46,061 nucleotides of DNA from MSPOR6 sp964652195 (lineage in GTDB: Bacteria; Poribacteria; WGA-4E; WGA-3G): positions 1 through 46,061 of the forward strand of contig CAZZBB010000071.1 in assembly GCA_964652195.1 (NCBI GenBank). The letters are read 5' to 3'. Each line of letters begins with the position of its first letter. Position 1 is the stretch's first letter. Shown here piece after piece: positions 1 to 8,953 of this stretch. Both the position numbers and the translations under genes were made by a program. The notes beneath the pieces were generated by a model. The model was not told where the DNA came from. It did no database searches and saw nothing but the letters and a program-made list of their open reading frames with translations.

Positions 1-329
1 GAATATAAGAGAAGAGGAAGAAATGTAAGACCATACACAATACTATTATAGATGTCCAAATTAAGTACAAGTATGTTCATTTTCCATACAATTTCAATGA
101 ATTCAAAACTTAACTCTTGAAAAATAGGATGAGTAAACCTGAATTGTTTGGCATTGTAATTGCATTATGAAGGTTTGAAAATAGAAAAATAATAACTCAA
201 AGTATGCGGAACCCTACCCTTAAATCACTTGAAAACCACCTATAAAAATGGTAGAATCTAATTTAAGATATAATATATTTAAACTCTTAGTCAAACCTAT
301 AGAAATAGTGAAATGAGGAAACAGAAGTG
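1..329. other. 5' window edge, AT-rich non-coding stretch
   Basis: I see no convincing gene here. The stretch is AT-rich and ends in a promoter-like motif and a GAGGA ribosome-binding site serving the propeller gene that starts at 330. Confidence 0.6.
229..257 (+). promoter_or_regulatory. Candidate sigma70-type promoter for the 330 gene
   Basis: TTGAAA at 229-234 and TAGAAT at 252-257 are separated by 17 bp, which fits a housekeeping -35/-10 pair. They would leave a 5' UTR of about 65 nt before the start at 330. This is by motif only; an AT-rich background makes such matches easy to find. Confidence 0.35.
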
Positions 330-1286
330 ATGAAAAAAACGTTTTTTTTGACGATGCTGTTCATAATGTGTGTAGGGACAAGCTACGGTCAATATAATGG
401 TGAATGTTGGGTTGTTAGTAGTGGTGATATAGTCTATAAATTACATGCTAATGGTAATGCTGATCCAAATGTAATACAAGATTTAACAAATGCAAGTACT
501 GTTGCGGTAAACCCAGTTAACGGTATTGTATGGATTGCTATTTCTGCGGGGGGTGTATTCAGATATGATCCTGCTGCTGGAACATTTGATCCAACACCAA
601 CCATTAAATCTCCGACAGGAATCTCGATTAATCCAGTGGATGGAACGGTATGGATTGCTGGACTTGATGGTGTGAGAAAAATCTCTGCAGACGGGAAGCA
701 AGTCCTGGCACAAGTAATTCCTCCTGATGGACCGGCGAATCTGGACTCAGGTCGTTTTAATGTTGTGGTAAATCCAAAAGATGGAAGCGTCTGGATTACT
801 GATGGGAAAGGGCCTATTGCTCGGTATGACGCAAATGGAACTTTGCTTGCAAATGCACCCCCACTGAAAGAACCCAAGGGCGGTTTATCTGTAGATTATC
901 AAGGAAACGTCTGGATAGCTGACACGCAGGACGATACACTTGTCCGTTATTCACCTACTGGGGAACAATTAGTTAAGATAGATGACATCAAAAGTCCTGT
1001 TTCTCCAAGTGTAAATCCAAAAGATGGAACTGTTTGGGTTGCCTCAAACAATTCAACATTGATGAACCTATCTGCAACTGGTAACAAAATAACTGAGTTT
1101 GAAGTTGGGATGGCTATTGTTGCAGTTACCTATTCCCCTGCGGATGGTGGTATCTGGATTGCAGATATGCTTGGTGAAACTTTTACAGGACAGGTTAGTA
1201 AATGGACATCTAAAGGCATTGCGCTTTTCAAGAATGCAATTCCACAACCCTCAACTGTCTCAATTGGATATTGGGAAGAAAATTAG
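330..1286 (+). CDS. Secreted NHL/Vgb-like beta-propeller protein
   Basis: A predicted exported protein of 318 residues. It has a lysine-rich N terminus, a hydrophobic core and a likely signal-peptidase site near Ser-Tyr-Gly-Gln. The mature part is a run of about six or seven blades of 40-45 residues, each carrying a version of VNPxDGTVWIA, as in NHL, SMP-30 and virginiamycin-B-lyase-like propellers. No catalytic residues can be assigned, so a binding or scaffold role is as likely as lyase activity. The ATG at 330 follows GAGGA (315-319) at a good distance; a GTG lies one codon upstream. The next gene, also exported, is on the same strand about 100 bp on. Confidence 0.75.
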   Translation: MKKTFFLTMLFIMCVGTSYGQYNGECWVVSSGDIVYKLHANGNADPNVIQDLTNASTVAVNPVNGIVWIAISAGGVFRYDPAAGTFDPTPTIKSPTGISINPVDGTVWIAGLDGVRKISADGKQVLAQVIPPDGPANLDSGRFNVVVNPKDGSVWITDGKGPIARYDANGTLLANAPPLKEPKGGLSVDYQGNVWIADTQDDTLVRYSPTGEQLVKIDDIKSPVSPSVNPKDGTVWVASNNSTLMNLSATGNKITEFEVGMAIVAVTYSPADGGIWIADMLGETFTGQVSKWTSKGIALFKNAIPQPSTVSIGYWEEN

Positions 1287-1389
1287 CTCGTAATTACATT
1301 CTTAGTTTAGATAGTCTTCAAATTAGTAGATATACGAATTAAATTTGGGTGTAAATTGCTCTTTAACTAATGTAGTCGGGAGATGTATT

Positions 1390-3780
1390 ATGAAAAAATT
1401 TGTAGGAATGACATGTGTAATCCTGTTTTTTTCAGTATACATTGTATCTGTCTCCGCGCAACTCCCAGACTTTGAGGTGACTGGCAGGAGTATTACCTTC
1501 TCTAATCATAATCCTGTAGAAGGTGAAGAAATTATAATATGGGTAGAAGTAAAGAATGTTGGTACATCTATCCCAACTATGAACGAGGACTTAGTGGTTG
1601 ATCTATATGAAGGACACCCGGATACAAGTCCACTACAGATTGTATGTAAAGATGTCATTTTGGAGTTGAAAGTTGGAAAAACAAAACGTGTTGCAGCGAA
1701 ATGGCAGCCACCTGCTGGTGAAACTAAGATATATGCAGTCGTTAACCCATCTGGTGAAAAACATATTGAAGAAAAAAGCATACTTAATAACACCACACAT
1801 ACTACTATTAGGGCATCTACGAAGACATTTCCTCATGTAACACCCGAACAAATTCAGACTTCTATTGATAAAGGTGTGGCTTGGATTGAATCTCGGCAAG
1901 GTAAGAATAGTCGTACCTGTCTGCAGTGCGGTGCTGAGAATCAGATTATATTAGCATGTTATAGTTGTGGGGCAAGTCTAAAAGGGTTACCTGAAAATTT
2001 CATACCAGGTCCTGAATGGAATTTCGGTGAAGACCGTATCCAAGAAACTTCCTTAGCACTACAGACATTATTTGCATCAGGCAAGACAGCATCTGATAAA
2101 TCTGTCCAGCAAGGGCTTGATTTTCTTCTTGCAGAAAATTGGAATGAGTTGGCAGTATATCAGTATGCAGTCCTGATTCCTGTGTTGGTTGCAACTCAGA
2201 ATCCTGAATATAGAGAACGGGCACAATTTGCTGTAAATCAATTAGTAGAAAAACAACTACCTGTTAAGGGGAGTGAGTTTGCTGATCCAAGAGATGATGG
2301 TGGATGGGGATATGGCTATACAGCCGATGGTGCCCACATGAATATGGTTATTTATGCTTTATATGCCGCTAAACAGTGGAATCTTAATATACCCCGACAG
2401 ACCTGGATCCGTGCTGAAAGATGGATAGGAGGAAATCAGACTGACACTGGAGGTTGGCTTTACAATTTAGTGGACGATGGTTCACCTTGGGCAATCGGTG
2501 TATACGGAAGTATGACTGCAACCGGATTATGGGCCCTCCGAGCATGTGGTGTATCTGTAGAAGATACAAAGATCCAGAAAGGTATAGAATGGATTAGCAG
2601 ATATTGGACATTAACCCGTAATCCTGGATCTAATTCTTGGCTTTATTATTATTTACTTTCACTTCAACGTTTTAGTGACATCCCTCCTAAGTTAAAGACC
2701 ATAGCTGGTTATGACTGGTACAATGAAATCTCTGCGATGTTGGTATCTGAACAACAACCAGACGGTAGATGGCATGGTTCTGAAAGTGATTTTTTAGCTA
2801 CATGTTTTGCTGTAATGACATTAAGTCGTGCGTTGATAGGACCTACAGAAGCAAATATCGGTGTTGTACCCAATAGTCTGCGGTTTTCTCCTCCTTCTCC
2901 GAGGGGCGGGGAAGCTGTTAAATTAAGTGCTACACTCAGAAATAGTGGCACACCACTTGAAAAGACATTGAAAATTAAGTTCTCTGCTGATGGAACTGAA
3001 GTCAAATCAACAGAAGTACTATGGACGTCTACACTTAATGAAACAGTTGTAACAGTTGATTGGGTTCCAAAAAAAGAAGGTAAGAACCTGATTAGTATAT
3101 TAGTTGACTTGGAAGACTTAGATACCTCAGACAATACTGCCTCCGCACCAGTGGAAGTTTTTCCAAAATCTACTTCTGCTACGGACATACAACTTGCTGA
3201 ACCGAAGAAAATTGGTGATGGTTTATTTCAGATAGGAACAGTTGTTTTTGATACTAAGAACAAGGAAATTACATTACCAGGTGAAATCAACATTACAAGT
3301 GGGGACACAATAATTGAATTCTTTGGTTGTGGTCTTCTTGGGAAGACTCATGAAAGCATACTCATCCTTGATGCTGAACCAATTTATTTATTTATTGCTT
3401 TAGGGATGTTAGACCTTGAACCGGGACAAAATTTAAATGTTGAAGGGGATCCACACGATCCGAAAGGATCTCAAGTACAAATATGGGTGGAATGGGAACA
3501 GGAAAATAAAGTGGTTACACATACTGCACGAGAACTGGTATGGAACACATTTTCTGGTCACCCGATGAAGAAAACACATTGGGTTTTCACGGGGGGGCGT
3601 CTTAAGAACAATCAACTCACATCACAACTCTACCATAACCTAATAGCTGTTTATCGTGATCCGGATGCTCTTATTAATAACCCTTTACCGGGTGGTACTG
3701 ATGATCGTACCTACCGTGTAAATACTGATGTGATTCCACCAAAAGGGACGAAGGTTAAATTAATAATTCGACCCATTTAA
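1390..3780 (+). CDS. Secreted CARDB plus terpenoid-cyclase-like alpha/alpha-toroid protein
   Basis: Exported protein of 796 residues. An open frame runs further upstream, but the ATG at 1390 begins a clean signal peptide (MKKFVGMTCVILFFSVYIVS) and follows a GGGAGA ribosome-binding site. In order: a CARDB-like Ig fold (about 30-140); a short zinc ribbon CLQC...CYSC (about 177-193), unusual in an exported protein; an alpha/alpha toroid (about 140-500) with prenyltransferase/squalene-cyclase-type repeats such as DDGGWGYGY, DTGGWLYNL and QPDGRWHGS; a second CARDB domain (about 515-620); and a beta-rich C-terminal part I do not recognise. The DXDD motif of hopene cyclases is not seen, so enzymatic cyclisation is doubtful and a binding or proteolytic-inhibitor-like toroid is possible. 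Confidence 0.75.
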   Translation: MKKFVGMTCVILFFSVYIVSVSAQLPDFEVTGRSITFSNHNPVEGEEIIIWVEVKNVGTSIPTMNEDLVVDLYEGHPDTSPLQIVCKDVILELKVGKTKRVAAKWQPPAGETKIYAVVNPSGEKHIEEKSILNNTTHTTIRASTKTFPHVTPEQIQTSIDKGVAWIESRQGKNSRTCLQCGAENQIILACYSCGASLKGLPENFIPGPEWNFGEDRIQETSLALQTLFASGKTASDKSVQQGLDFLLAENWNELAVYQYAVLIPVLVATQNPEYRERAQFAVNQLVEKQLPVKGSEFADPRDDGGWGYGYTADGAHMNMVIYALYAAKQWNLNIPRQTWIRAERWIGGNQTDTGGWLYNLVDDGSPWAIGVYGSMTATGLWALRACGVSVEDTKIQKGIEWISRYWTLTRNPGSNSWLYYYLLSLQRFSDIPPKLKTIAGYDWYNEISAMLVSEQQPDGRWHGSESDFLATCFAVMTLSRALIGPTEANIGVVPNSLRFSPPSPRGGEAVKLSATLRNSGTPLEKTLKIKFSADGTEVKSTEVLWTSTLNETVVTVDWVPKKEGKNLISILVDLEDLDTSDNTASAPVEVFPKSTSATDIQLAEPKKIGDGLFQIGTVVFDTKNKEITLPGEINITSGDTIIEFFGCGLLGKTHESILILDAEPIYLFIALGMLDLEPGQNLNVEGDPHDPKGSQVQIWVEWEQENKVVTHTARELVWNTFSGHPMKKTHWVFTGGRLKNNQLTSQLYHNLIAVYRDPDALINNPLPGGTDDRTYRVNTDVIPPKGTKVKLIIRPI

Positions 3781-3897
3781 CGTCATTTGATAGATCACAA
3801 GGTATTACAATAACCTAATAGGGAAGATTAACAGACGCTTATCTAAGTTTTAGAAGAAACACGCAGTATTATAAATCATAAATTTCTGGAGGAGAAA

Positions 3898-4080
3898 GTG
3901 CCAATATTTGAATATCGTTGTACCTCTTGTGAAAATAACTTTGAAGTTTTACAGCGTACCACTGATGAGAAAAAAGTTGTAGCATGTCCAAAATGTGGAA
4001 GGCTGGAAACGAAAAAACGGTTATCAAGTTTTTCTACATCCGGTAATCAAAGTGATATAGCTCAAGATTCCGGAAGCTGA
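3898..4080 (+). CDS. FmdB-family zinc-ribbon protein
   Basis: A 60-residue protein starting with GTG after GGAGGAGA. It begins MPIFEYRCTSC and carries CTSC and CPKC pairs, followed by the serine-rich LSSFST segment. This is the hallmark of the CxxC_CxxC_SSSS / FmdB putative regulatory family, usually 60-110 residues. The four cysteines should bind one zinc. Function in this family is poorly defined; a regulatory or nucleic-acid-binding role is assumed from the fold. It lies 29 bp before holA on the same strand and is probably co-transcribed with it. It stops at TGA. Confidence 0.88.
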   Translation: MPIFEYRCTSCENNFEVLQRTTDEKKVVACPKCGRLETKKRLSSFSTSGNQSDIAQDSGS

Positions 4081-4109
4081 GCCATACCTACCAGTGACAG
4101 TTTGTCCTG

Positions 4110-5516
4110 ATGAAAAAAAATCCTGAAACAAAACCAGTCAATATCCTTCGTGAGATTGAAGGCAATAAAATTGCCCCTGTTTATCTACTTTGTGGTAATG
4201 AGACATTCCTTATTGAAGGAACACTCAAACAGATGTTGGATAAACTACTCTCTCCTGAAACACGCGATTTCAATTTATCTGTCTTAGATGGAAATATTGT
4301 CTCTGTTAGAGAAATATTAAGTCATGTAGATCTGTACCCACTAATGTCGGATTGGCGTGTTGTTGTTGTTGAGAATTTTCCCGCCTTTAAATCACAGAAT
4401 AGGACATCTTCCCCATTAACAACTATTCGCAATGCTATGCAGCATGAAACTGACAACCTTCAAAAATGCCTACTGGATATAGCAAAATTACTCGGTGTCA
4501 CCTCCCAACAGATAGCGGATAGCCACCCCGCATTTAGTAGTGCTATACAAGAAATTAAACAGAAACTTGGTGGTGTCTTGTCAGAGGATGTTAGTACATT
4601 TTTTCAGCGATTGCCTAACCTTGCCTCCCAAATAGAATCAAATACTGACAATGACAGTGAAGACAACAATACTAACCTATTGATGGACTGGCTTCAAGGG
4701 GAATTACCCAAATCAAGTATTCTAATATTTGTGGTAAAGGGTGAAGTCAATAATAAGAATCGTTTTGCTAATGCAATTCAAGCGGTAGGGAGATATGTCT
4801 CTTATGATGTAAGTGAAAAAGGAGGTTCATTTAACAATGATCCGCTGTATAAAAAGGTTGTAGAGAAATTGACTTCATTTGATAAGAAGATAACTCCAAG
4901 AGCATTTGACCAACTTCGTAAACGAACGGGTGGTGACATGCAATTGGTCTCCGAAGCAATCAACAAAATCATTGATTTTGTTGGAGATAAACATCAAATA
5001 GATGAACTTGATATACGCAATGTCGTTTCACAGACTCACTATGACGGGATATTTGATATTACAGATGCTATAAGCAGACGTTCTACAAAACAGGCAATAA
5101 AAAGTCTCCGAGAAGTGATTACAAGTGGTATGGATCCTATACCTATTACTGCAGCAATAGCGAATCACTTACGATTCTGCGTTCAAGCCAAGTTAATAGT
5201 TTTTAAAAAAGGTATAAAGCCGATTGGACGGCAAATGCGATATCCAGATTTTACTTCAAAGATTTTTCAGCCACTTGTAGAAGAGTACAGTGATCTTCTA
5301 CCAAATTCACAAACTTCAAATATATTAAAACGAAGCCCTTATATCACATATAAGATTTTTCAATCCATCAATTCCTTCACCGTTCATGAATTGATGGATG
5401 CTTTGAATAGAGTGTTGGAGGTAGAAATCCAACTAAAGACTACTCCGTATAATGGTGAGATATTGCTTGAACAGTTAGTATTTGAAATATGTAGCAGTTC
5501 AAAAAAGAAAAGGTGA
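4110..5516 (+). CDS. holA: DNA polymerase III subunit delta, with internal insertion
   Basis: The clamp-loader delta subunit opens the sliding clamp. The N terminus has the AAA+-like start of the family (PVYLLCGNETFLIEG, about 23-37), the RVVVVEN strand (83-89), then PKSSILIFVV (about 200-209) and the family's C-terminal collar helices. At 468 residues it is about 120 longer than the usual 340-350. Most of the excess is a helical, acidic insert at about 97-188, between two strands that normally lie close together; its end (NTDNDSEDNNTN) looks disordered. Delta lacks a working P-loop, as expected. It ends in TGA and converges on the next gene with only 20 bp between. Confidence 0.85.
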   Translation: MKKNPETKPVNILREIEGNKIAPVYLLCGNETFLIEGTLKQMLDKLLSPETRDFNLSVLDGNIVSVREILSHVDLYPLMSDWRVVVVENFPAFKSQNRTSSPLTTIRNAMQHETDNLQKCLLDIAKLLGVTSQQIADSHPAFSSAIQEIKQKLGGVLSEDVSTFFQRLPNLASQIESNTDNDSEDNNTNLLMDWLQGELPKSSILIFVVKGEVNNKNRFANAIQAVGRYVSYDVSEKGGSFNNDPLYKKVVEKLTSFDKKITPRAFDQLRKRTGGDMQLVSEAINKIIDFVGDKHQIDELDIRNVVSQTHYDGIFDITDAISRRSTKQAIKSLREVITSGMDPIPITAAIANHLRFCVQAKLIVFKKGIKPIGRQMRYPDFTSKIFQPLVEEYSDLLPNSQTSNILKRSPYITYKIFQSINSFTVHELMDALNRVLEVEIQLKTTPYNGEILLEQLVFEICSSSKKKR

Positions 5517-5536
5517 ATGCTTATAAAACTATAGAA

Positions 5537-6265
5537 TCAATGTGTAAGTGAATAAATGACCGCATTTATACCTATTTTTAGTGCAATATTGGAATATTTC
5601 ATCGGATAATAATCCTCTGCCGCATGTTCCCATGCATCCCCAAGATCAGAATTAAAACAGATTAACATCATTAGTCTGTTCTTATCATCGTAGACTCCTA
5701 AGTATCGTGCTGGATGACCATCTGTCCGTTCATACGTTCTACCACTAAAAAGAGCACGTAGACCCGGAATTTGTATCAGTTCTTCAATGTTGAAGAAGCA
5801 TCGAAAAATCGGATGTGTTATAGGTATATCCACAGGTTCACGTTCAGGAAATATCTTCTTGAATTCTGTATAGAACCATTTCCACTCCATTCCACCATGA
5901 AAGTCATCAATAAAGATAAATCCCCCACGTAAGAGATATTCACGGAGGTTTGATGCCTCAGACTTACTAAGACGCATACTCCCGACTTCTAACATATATG
6001 CAAACGGATATTCAAACAGTTCATCTGACCAAACAGGAATTTTTATGCCATCCGGTGCAACATTTAAGTTAGTTTGTTTGCTTAATTGATAGATAAAATT
6101 ACGATCTGATGCTGGGAAATCTACTTCCCAATTACTAAGTTGCGTGAGTTTACCTCTATATTGTAAACGAACGAAGGTAAAATCGTATTTTTGAACTGCA
6201 TAAGAATTAACTATAATCAGTGAGAAAAGAGATATTAGGAGAATTGTTTGCGATAAAATACGCAT
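5537..6265 (-). CDS. DUF4159-domain exported protein (copy 1)
   Basis: A 242-residue protein with an N-terminal signal peptide, then a DUF4159-type domain starting YDFTFVRLQYRG and running to the end. Recognisable family blocks include FPASDRNFIYQL, the LREYLLRGGFIFIDDFHG segment and the C-terminal GDAWEHAAEDYYPMKYS block. DUF4159 has a glutamine-amidotransferase/ThuA-like fold by family annotation; no catalytic role is known to me. The ATG follows AAAGGATAAG. It lies 51 bp downstream of the PA14 gene and is probably co-transcribed with it. A close paralogue is at 8954-9679. Confidence 0.83.
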   Translation of the reverse strand: MRILSQTILLISLFSLIIVNSYAVQKYDFTFVRLQYRGKLTQLSNWEVDFPASDRNFIYQLSKQTNLNVAPDGIKIPVWSDELFEYPFAYMLEVGSMRLSKSEASNLREYLLRGGFIFIDDFHGGMEWKWFYTEFKKIFPEREPVDIPITHPIFRCFFNIEELIQIPGLRALFSGRTYERTDGHPARYLGVYDDKNRLMMLICFNSDLGDAWEHAAEDYYPMKYSNIALKIGINAVIYSLTH

Positions 6266-6316
6266 CTTATCCTTTTAACCAAGGTAGTCAGAACTGTAAA
6301 TTCAAATCTGTCTAAT

Positions 6317-7399
6317 TTAATTCAATCGGTTACGGAGCTGCCTAATTATTTGAGGTGTTTCTGTTTTATCAGGATGAAAGATTGCTTCAGGAGGAACAAT
6401 CTGTCTCGGACGATCAGGAGGTGTATAGAACCATTGTAGAGCAATCTGATATCGTGGCCCTTGGAAATAGTGTATTTCAATGGGATAAAAACCTGCTGCA
6501 AGCTTAATACTAAAACGACGGTTCCGTGGATCATGTATTCCATCATTATCAACAACTAATTTTCCATCAATATATAACTTAGCACCATCATCAGAGTATA
6601 ATTCAAATGTATAAACTCCTGGTGTATGTAGTGCTAATTTACATCTGAAAAGGATTGCAAAATTCTCAACAATGTTCTGTTTTTTTGGTGTGGGAAATCC
6701 GGAGGTAAAATCTCTTGGAGAAACATCAATTTTTGCTGTAGCAAAGGTATAAACAGGTGTAAGTTCATCGAAATTAGGTATCTGATATAATGGATAATTG
6801 GGGACATAGACTTGACCTATTAGTCCATGCCCTGGCATTACACCTGTATCAAACAACCCAATTTCTAACAAGTTCTCATCTATTTGAATTGAATCAAGGT
6901 CATCAATATTAGAAAGGTTTGATAATTCCTTTTCAATGCTGCTTTCTTTCTTATAACCTGTACTAACTCGACGAGATCCTCCATATCTCCGATATTTTGA
7001 CATTCCCGTTGTTCCAGCTGAGGTGTTGTCTTTTCCTAAACTTACATTAGATAGTGGGGATGTGTCTGTTTGAGGTAAATTAGTGTTTGTTATGAATTCT
7101 GGTATGAATCTATCATAGATATTGGCTTTAGGAGAAAGCAAGTGAGGAGCATGCTTAGGTACAGCACGTACAACTACTGGTGAACCGTTATCTGTATTTT
7201 GCAACGCTTTTATATGTTTGTGTTCCCAGATCATCCGTCGTTTAATTCGATCAATTGTACCTGTCCTAAAAATTGTTAGTGATAGATCATCATTGGTTGC
7301 ATTGAACTGTTGCACAAGAAATGGAGAGAGAATTAACATCAATATAAAATGGATGCCTATGGAAAGAATAAGTGATATATTTCCTTTTCTTATTTTCAT
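6317..7399 (-). CDS. Membrane-anchored PA14-domain protein with TonB-like N terminus
   Basis: A 360-residue protein. The N terminus (KGNISLILSIGIHFILMLIL) is a single membrane anchor of the kind found in TonB/TolA-like proteins, followed by a long low-complexity Ser/Asn-rich periplasmic linker (about 70-200). The last 140 residues form a PA14 domain, recognised by LYSDDGAKLYIDGKLVVDN and IEIHYFQGPRYQIALQW. PA14 domains usually bind carbohydrate, so a cell-envelope or glycan-sensing role is an inference. A GTG lies 4 codons upstream, but the ATG at 7399 has AGGTGA 8 nt before it and is preferred. The DUF4159 gene follows. Confidence 0.75.
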   Translation of the reverse strand: MKIRKGNISLILSIGIHFILMLILSPFLVQQFNATNDDLSLTIFRTGTIDRIKRRMIWEHKHIKALQNTDNGSPVVVRAVPKHAPHLLSPKANIYDRFIPEFITNTNLPQTDTSPLSNVSLGKDNTSAGTTGMSKYRRYGGSRRVSTGYKKESSIEKELSNLSNIDDLDSIQIDENLLEIGLFDTGVMPGHGLIGQVYVPNYPLYQIPNFDELTPVYTFATAKIDVSPRDFTSGFPTPKKQNIVENFAILFRCKLALHTPGVYTFELYSDDGAKLYIDGKLVVDNDGIHDPRNRRFSIKLAAGFYPIEIHYFQGPRYQIALQWFYTPPDRPRQIVPPEAIFHPDKTETPQIIRQLRNRLN

Positions 7400-7411
7400 G
7401 GAGCAATTCAC

Positions 7412-7996
7412 CTATAAGTATAATGTAATGAGAATGAATTTTTAAGCAGAATATATTTGATGTATTAACATCGGTAAAGAAAATTATAATCCTTCTTATT
7501 TTAAGGTAGTGAGTCATTCTTCGTACATCTTTGATATTTAACTGAGCAATATACTAAGACTGAAACGAATATTATTTATCCGATATTTACGAGTTTTCTG
7601 CATGACTGTATCAACATGTACTTCGGATGTGTATACTTATATGATTAGTTTAATTTATAAGGGATGAAATGTTGATACATTGAGATTTCATTGTTTTTGT
7701 GGTATTAGTTATATTATCAAATAAATGGGGAAATGTCAAACCTGACTTCTGATGAAGGGATTAGCAAAAAACTAAGAACATAAAATTCTATAGATCATCA
7801 ATAGGATTGCAAATGGTGTAAGTTCAATCAAGTTTCGAATATTACGGTAGATTTCACAGATGTTTTATATAAAGAAAGGCACGGAGTATACGTGCCTTTC
7901 TTTATTTTCTTGTAAATGATTACAAAGTATTAGCAACTTTATCGGAATACCACTGTCAATGATTAAGGAATGTTGCTTTGCTCATCACTGAAACAG
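7412..7996. other. 585-bp spacer with one terminator, no gene seen
   Basis: Short open frames here lack ribosome-binding sites and family features. The only clear element is the perfect hairpin at 7871-7903. The part next to 7400 presumably holds the promoter for the minus-strand PA14 gene. Confidence 0.55.
7871..7903 (-). terminator. Rho-independent terminator, probably bidirectional
   Basis: A perfect 13-bp stem (AAAGAAAGGCACG, 7871-7883, with its complement at 7891-7903) and a 7-nt loop, with A/T-rich tracts on both sides. It lies about 95 bp beyond the stop of the minus-strand small membrane protein gene at 7997. Confidence 0.75.
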
Positions 7997-8257
7997 TCAT
8001 GAGACATTCTTTGTAATAATTGTTATACTTGAACTATTATTATCCGATTCATCAGGTTGTGTAGTTTGAATAGGTTGTAGTTTCGGCAATTCATCTTGTT
8101 CTATTTCAGATGTTTGTGTATTGGAAGTTTCAATGTAAGTCTGGTCAGTATTAAGAATTGCAAGTTCATGTTGAAACCAAAAATAACAACCCACTGTAAA
8201 TACTAAAAGGAATATAGTTCCTCCGATAATCCAATTATCTATAGTAATTTCTTTCAT
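7997..8257 (-). CDS. Small single-pass membrane protein
   Basis: An 86-residue protein with one transmembrane helix at about residues 9-28 (WIIGGTIFLLVFTVGCYFWF). The C-terminal tail of about 55 residues is acidic and Thr/Ser/Gln-rich and is probably disordered. No family is recognised. It is judged real because of a strong AAGGAGAG ribosome-binding site, a terminator downstream and a plausible membrane topology. The cysteine in the hydrophobic stretch is not preceded by a convincing lipobox. It sits alone between the two DUF4159 genes. Confidence 0.6.
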   Translation of the reverse strand: MKEITIDNWIIGGTIFLLVFTVGCYFWFQHELAILNTDQTYIETSNTQTSEIEQDELPKLQPIQTTQPDESDNNSSSITIITKNVS

Positions 8258-8953
8258 TTCTTCTCTCCTTGTTTGTCCTACAGTACTTTGTAATTATCTG
8301 ATTTTATATTATCTAAGGTTAATGCTTAGACATGTAAATGTATTTTGTGTTCAGAAAAACCCTTTATTCATTCAGAAAACGATTGATTAGTGAAATTGAG
8401 AACTATTTATATATATAGACACAATCTATAGGTAAAAAGGTTGCATAAAAATGCATCTTTCTGTATTAGTTGACTGTTTAATGAGTTTCTTCAATAAAAA
8501 ATGTGTCTATCGTGTATTTTGTTGATAGTTTCAGAATAGGCTACACTATTATAATTACATGAGAACTTTCTTTGATAAAGGATAGATAATTCCGAACCAC
8601 TTTAAATAGAGTTTATAGTAACAGTTTGTAACTTCCTATGTTTATAGCAAATATTTTGCCAAATAATACCATTTCTAAATAAAAATGTCTCTCTTTGTAG
8701 CATAAACTTTCAGTTTGTGCCACATTTCGCTTCATTTCTGACAATAGGTAATGGGACAAAAAATAATAGAAATGGTATAAGAATAGAGATAATCACATCC
8801 ACACCGTAGGTGGAAAATTGTAATCGTTATGCCAATCTTAACCTAAGAATAGTCAAGTTTAGCCATTTACTCCATGTTTTCGACAGATAAATTGGTTTAT
8901 AGAGAGATATTTGGAAGGGAGCAAGGATCAATCATGAAATAAACATATATCAA
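8258..8953. other. 696-bp AT-rich spacer holding a MITE-like element
   Basis: No open frame with coding features is seen. The one structured piece is the 113-bp inverted-repeat element at 8666-8778; the rest is AT-rich and unassigned. Confidence 0.55.
8666..8778 (-). repeat. 113-bp MITE-like element, copy A
   Basis: Perfect 12-bp terminal inverted repeats, ATACCATTTCTA at 8666-8677 and TAGAAATGGTAT at 8767-8778. Relative to the copy at 29384-29496 this one is inverted: AAGTTTATGCTACA occurs on the minus strand here and on the plus strand there, at matching positions. Length is identical (113 bp). There is no coding capacity, so any movement would depend on a transposase elsewhere. Confidence 0.7.

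Noticed and set aside
434..877. 147-codon antisense frame in the first propeller gene
   Set aside because: It mirrors repetitive propeller codons, has no ribosome-binding site and overlaps a strong sense gene.
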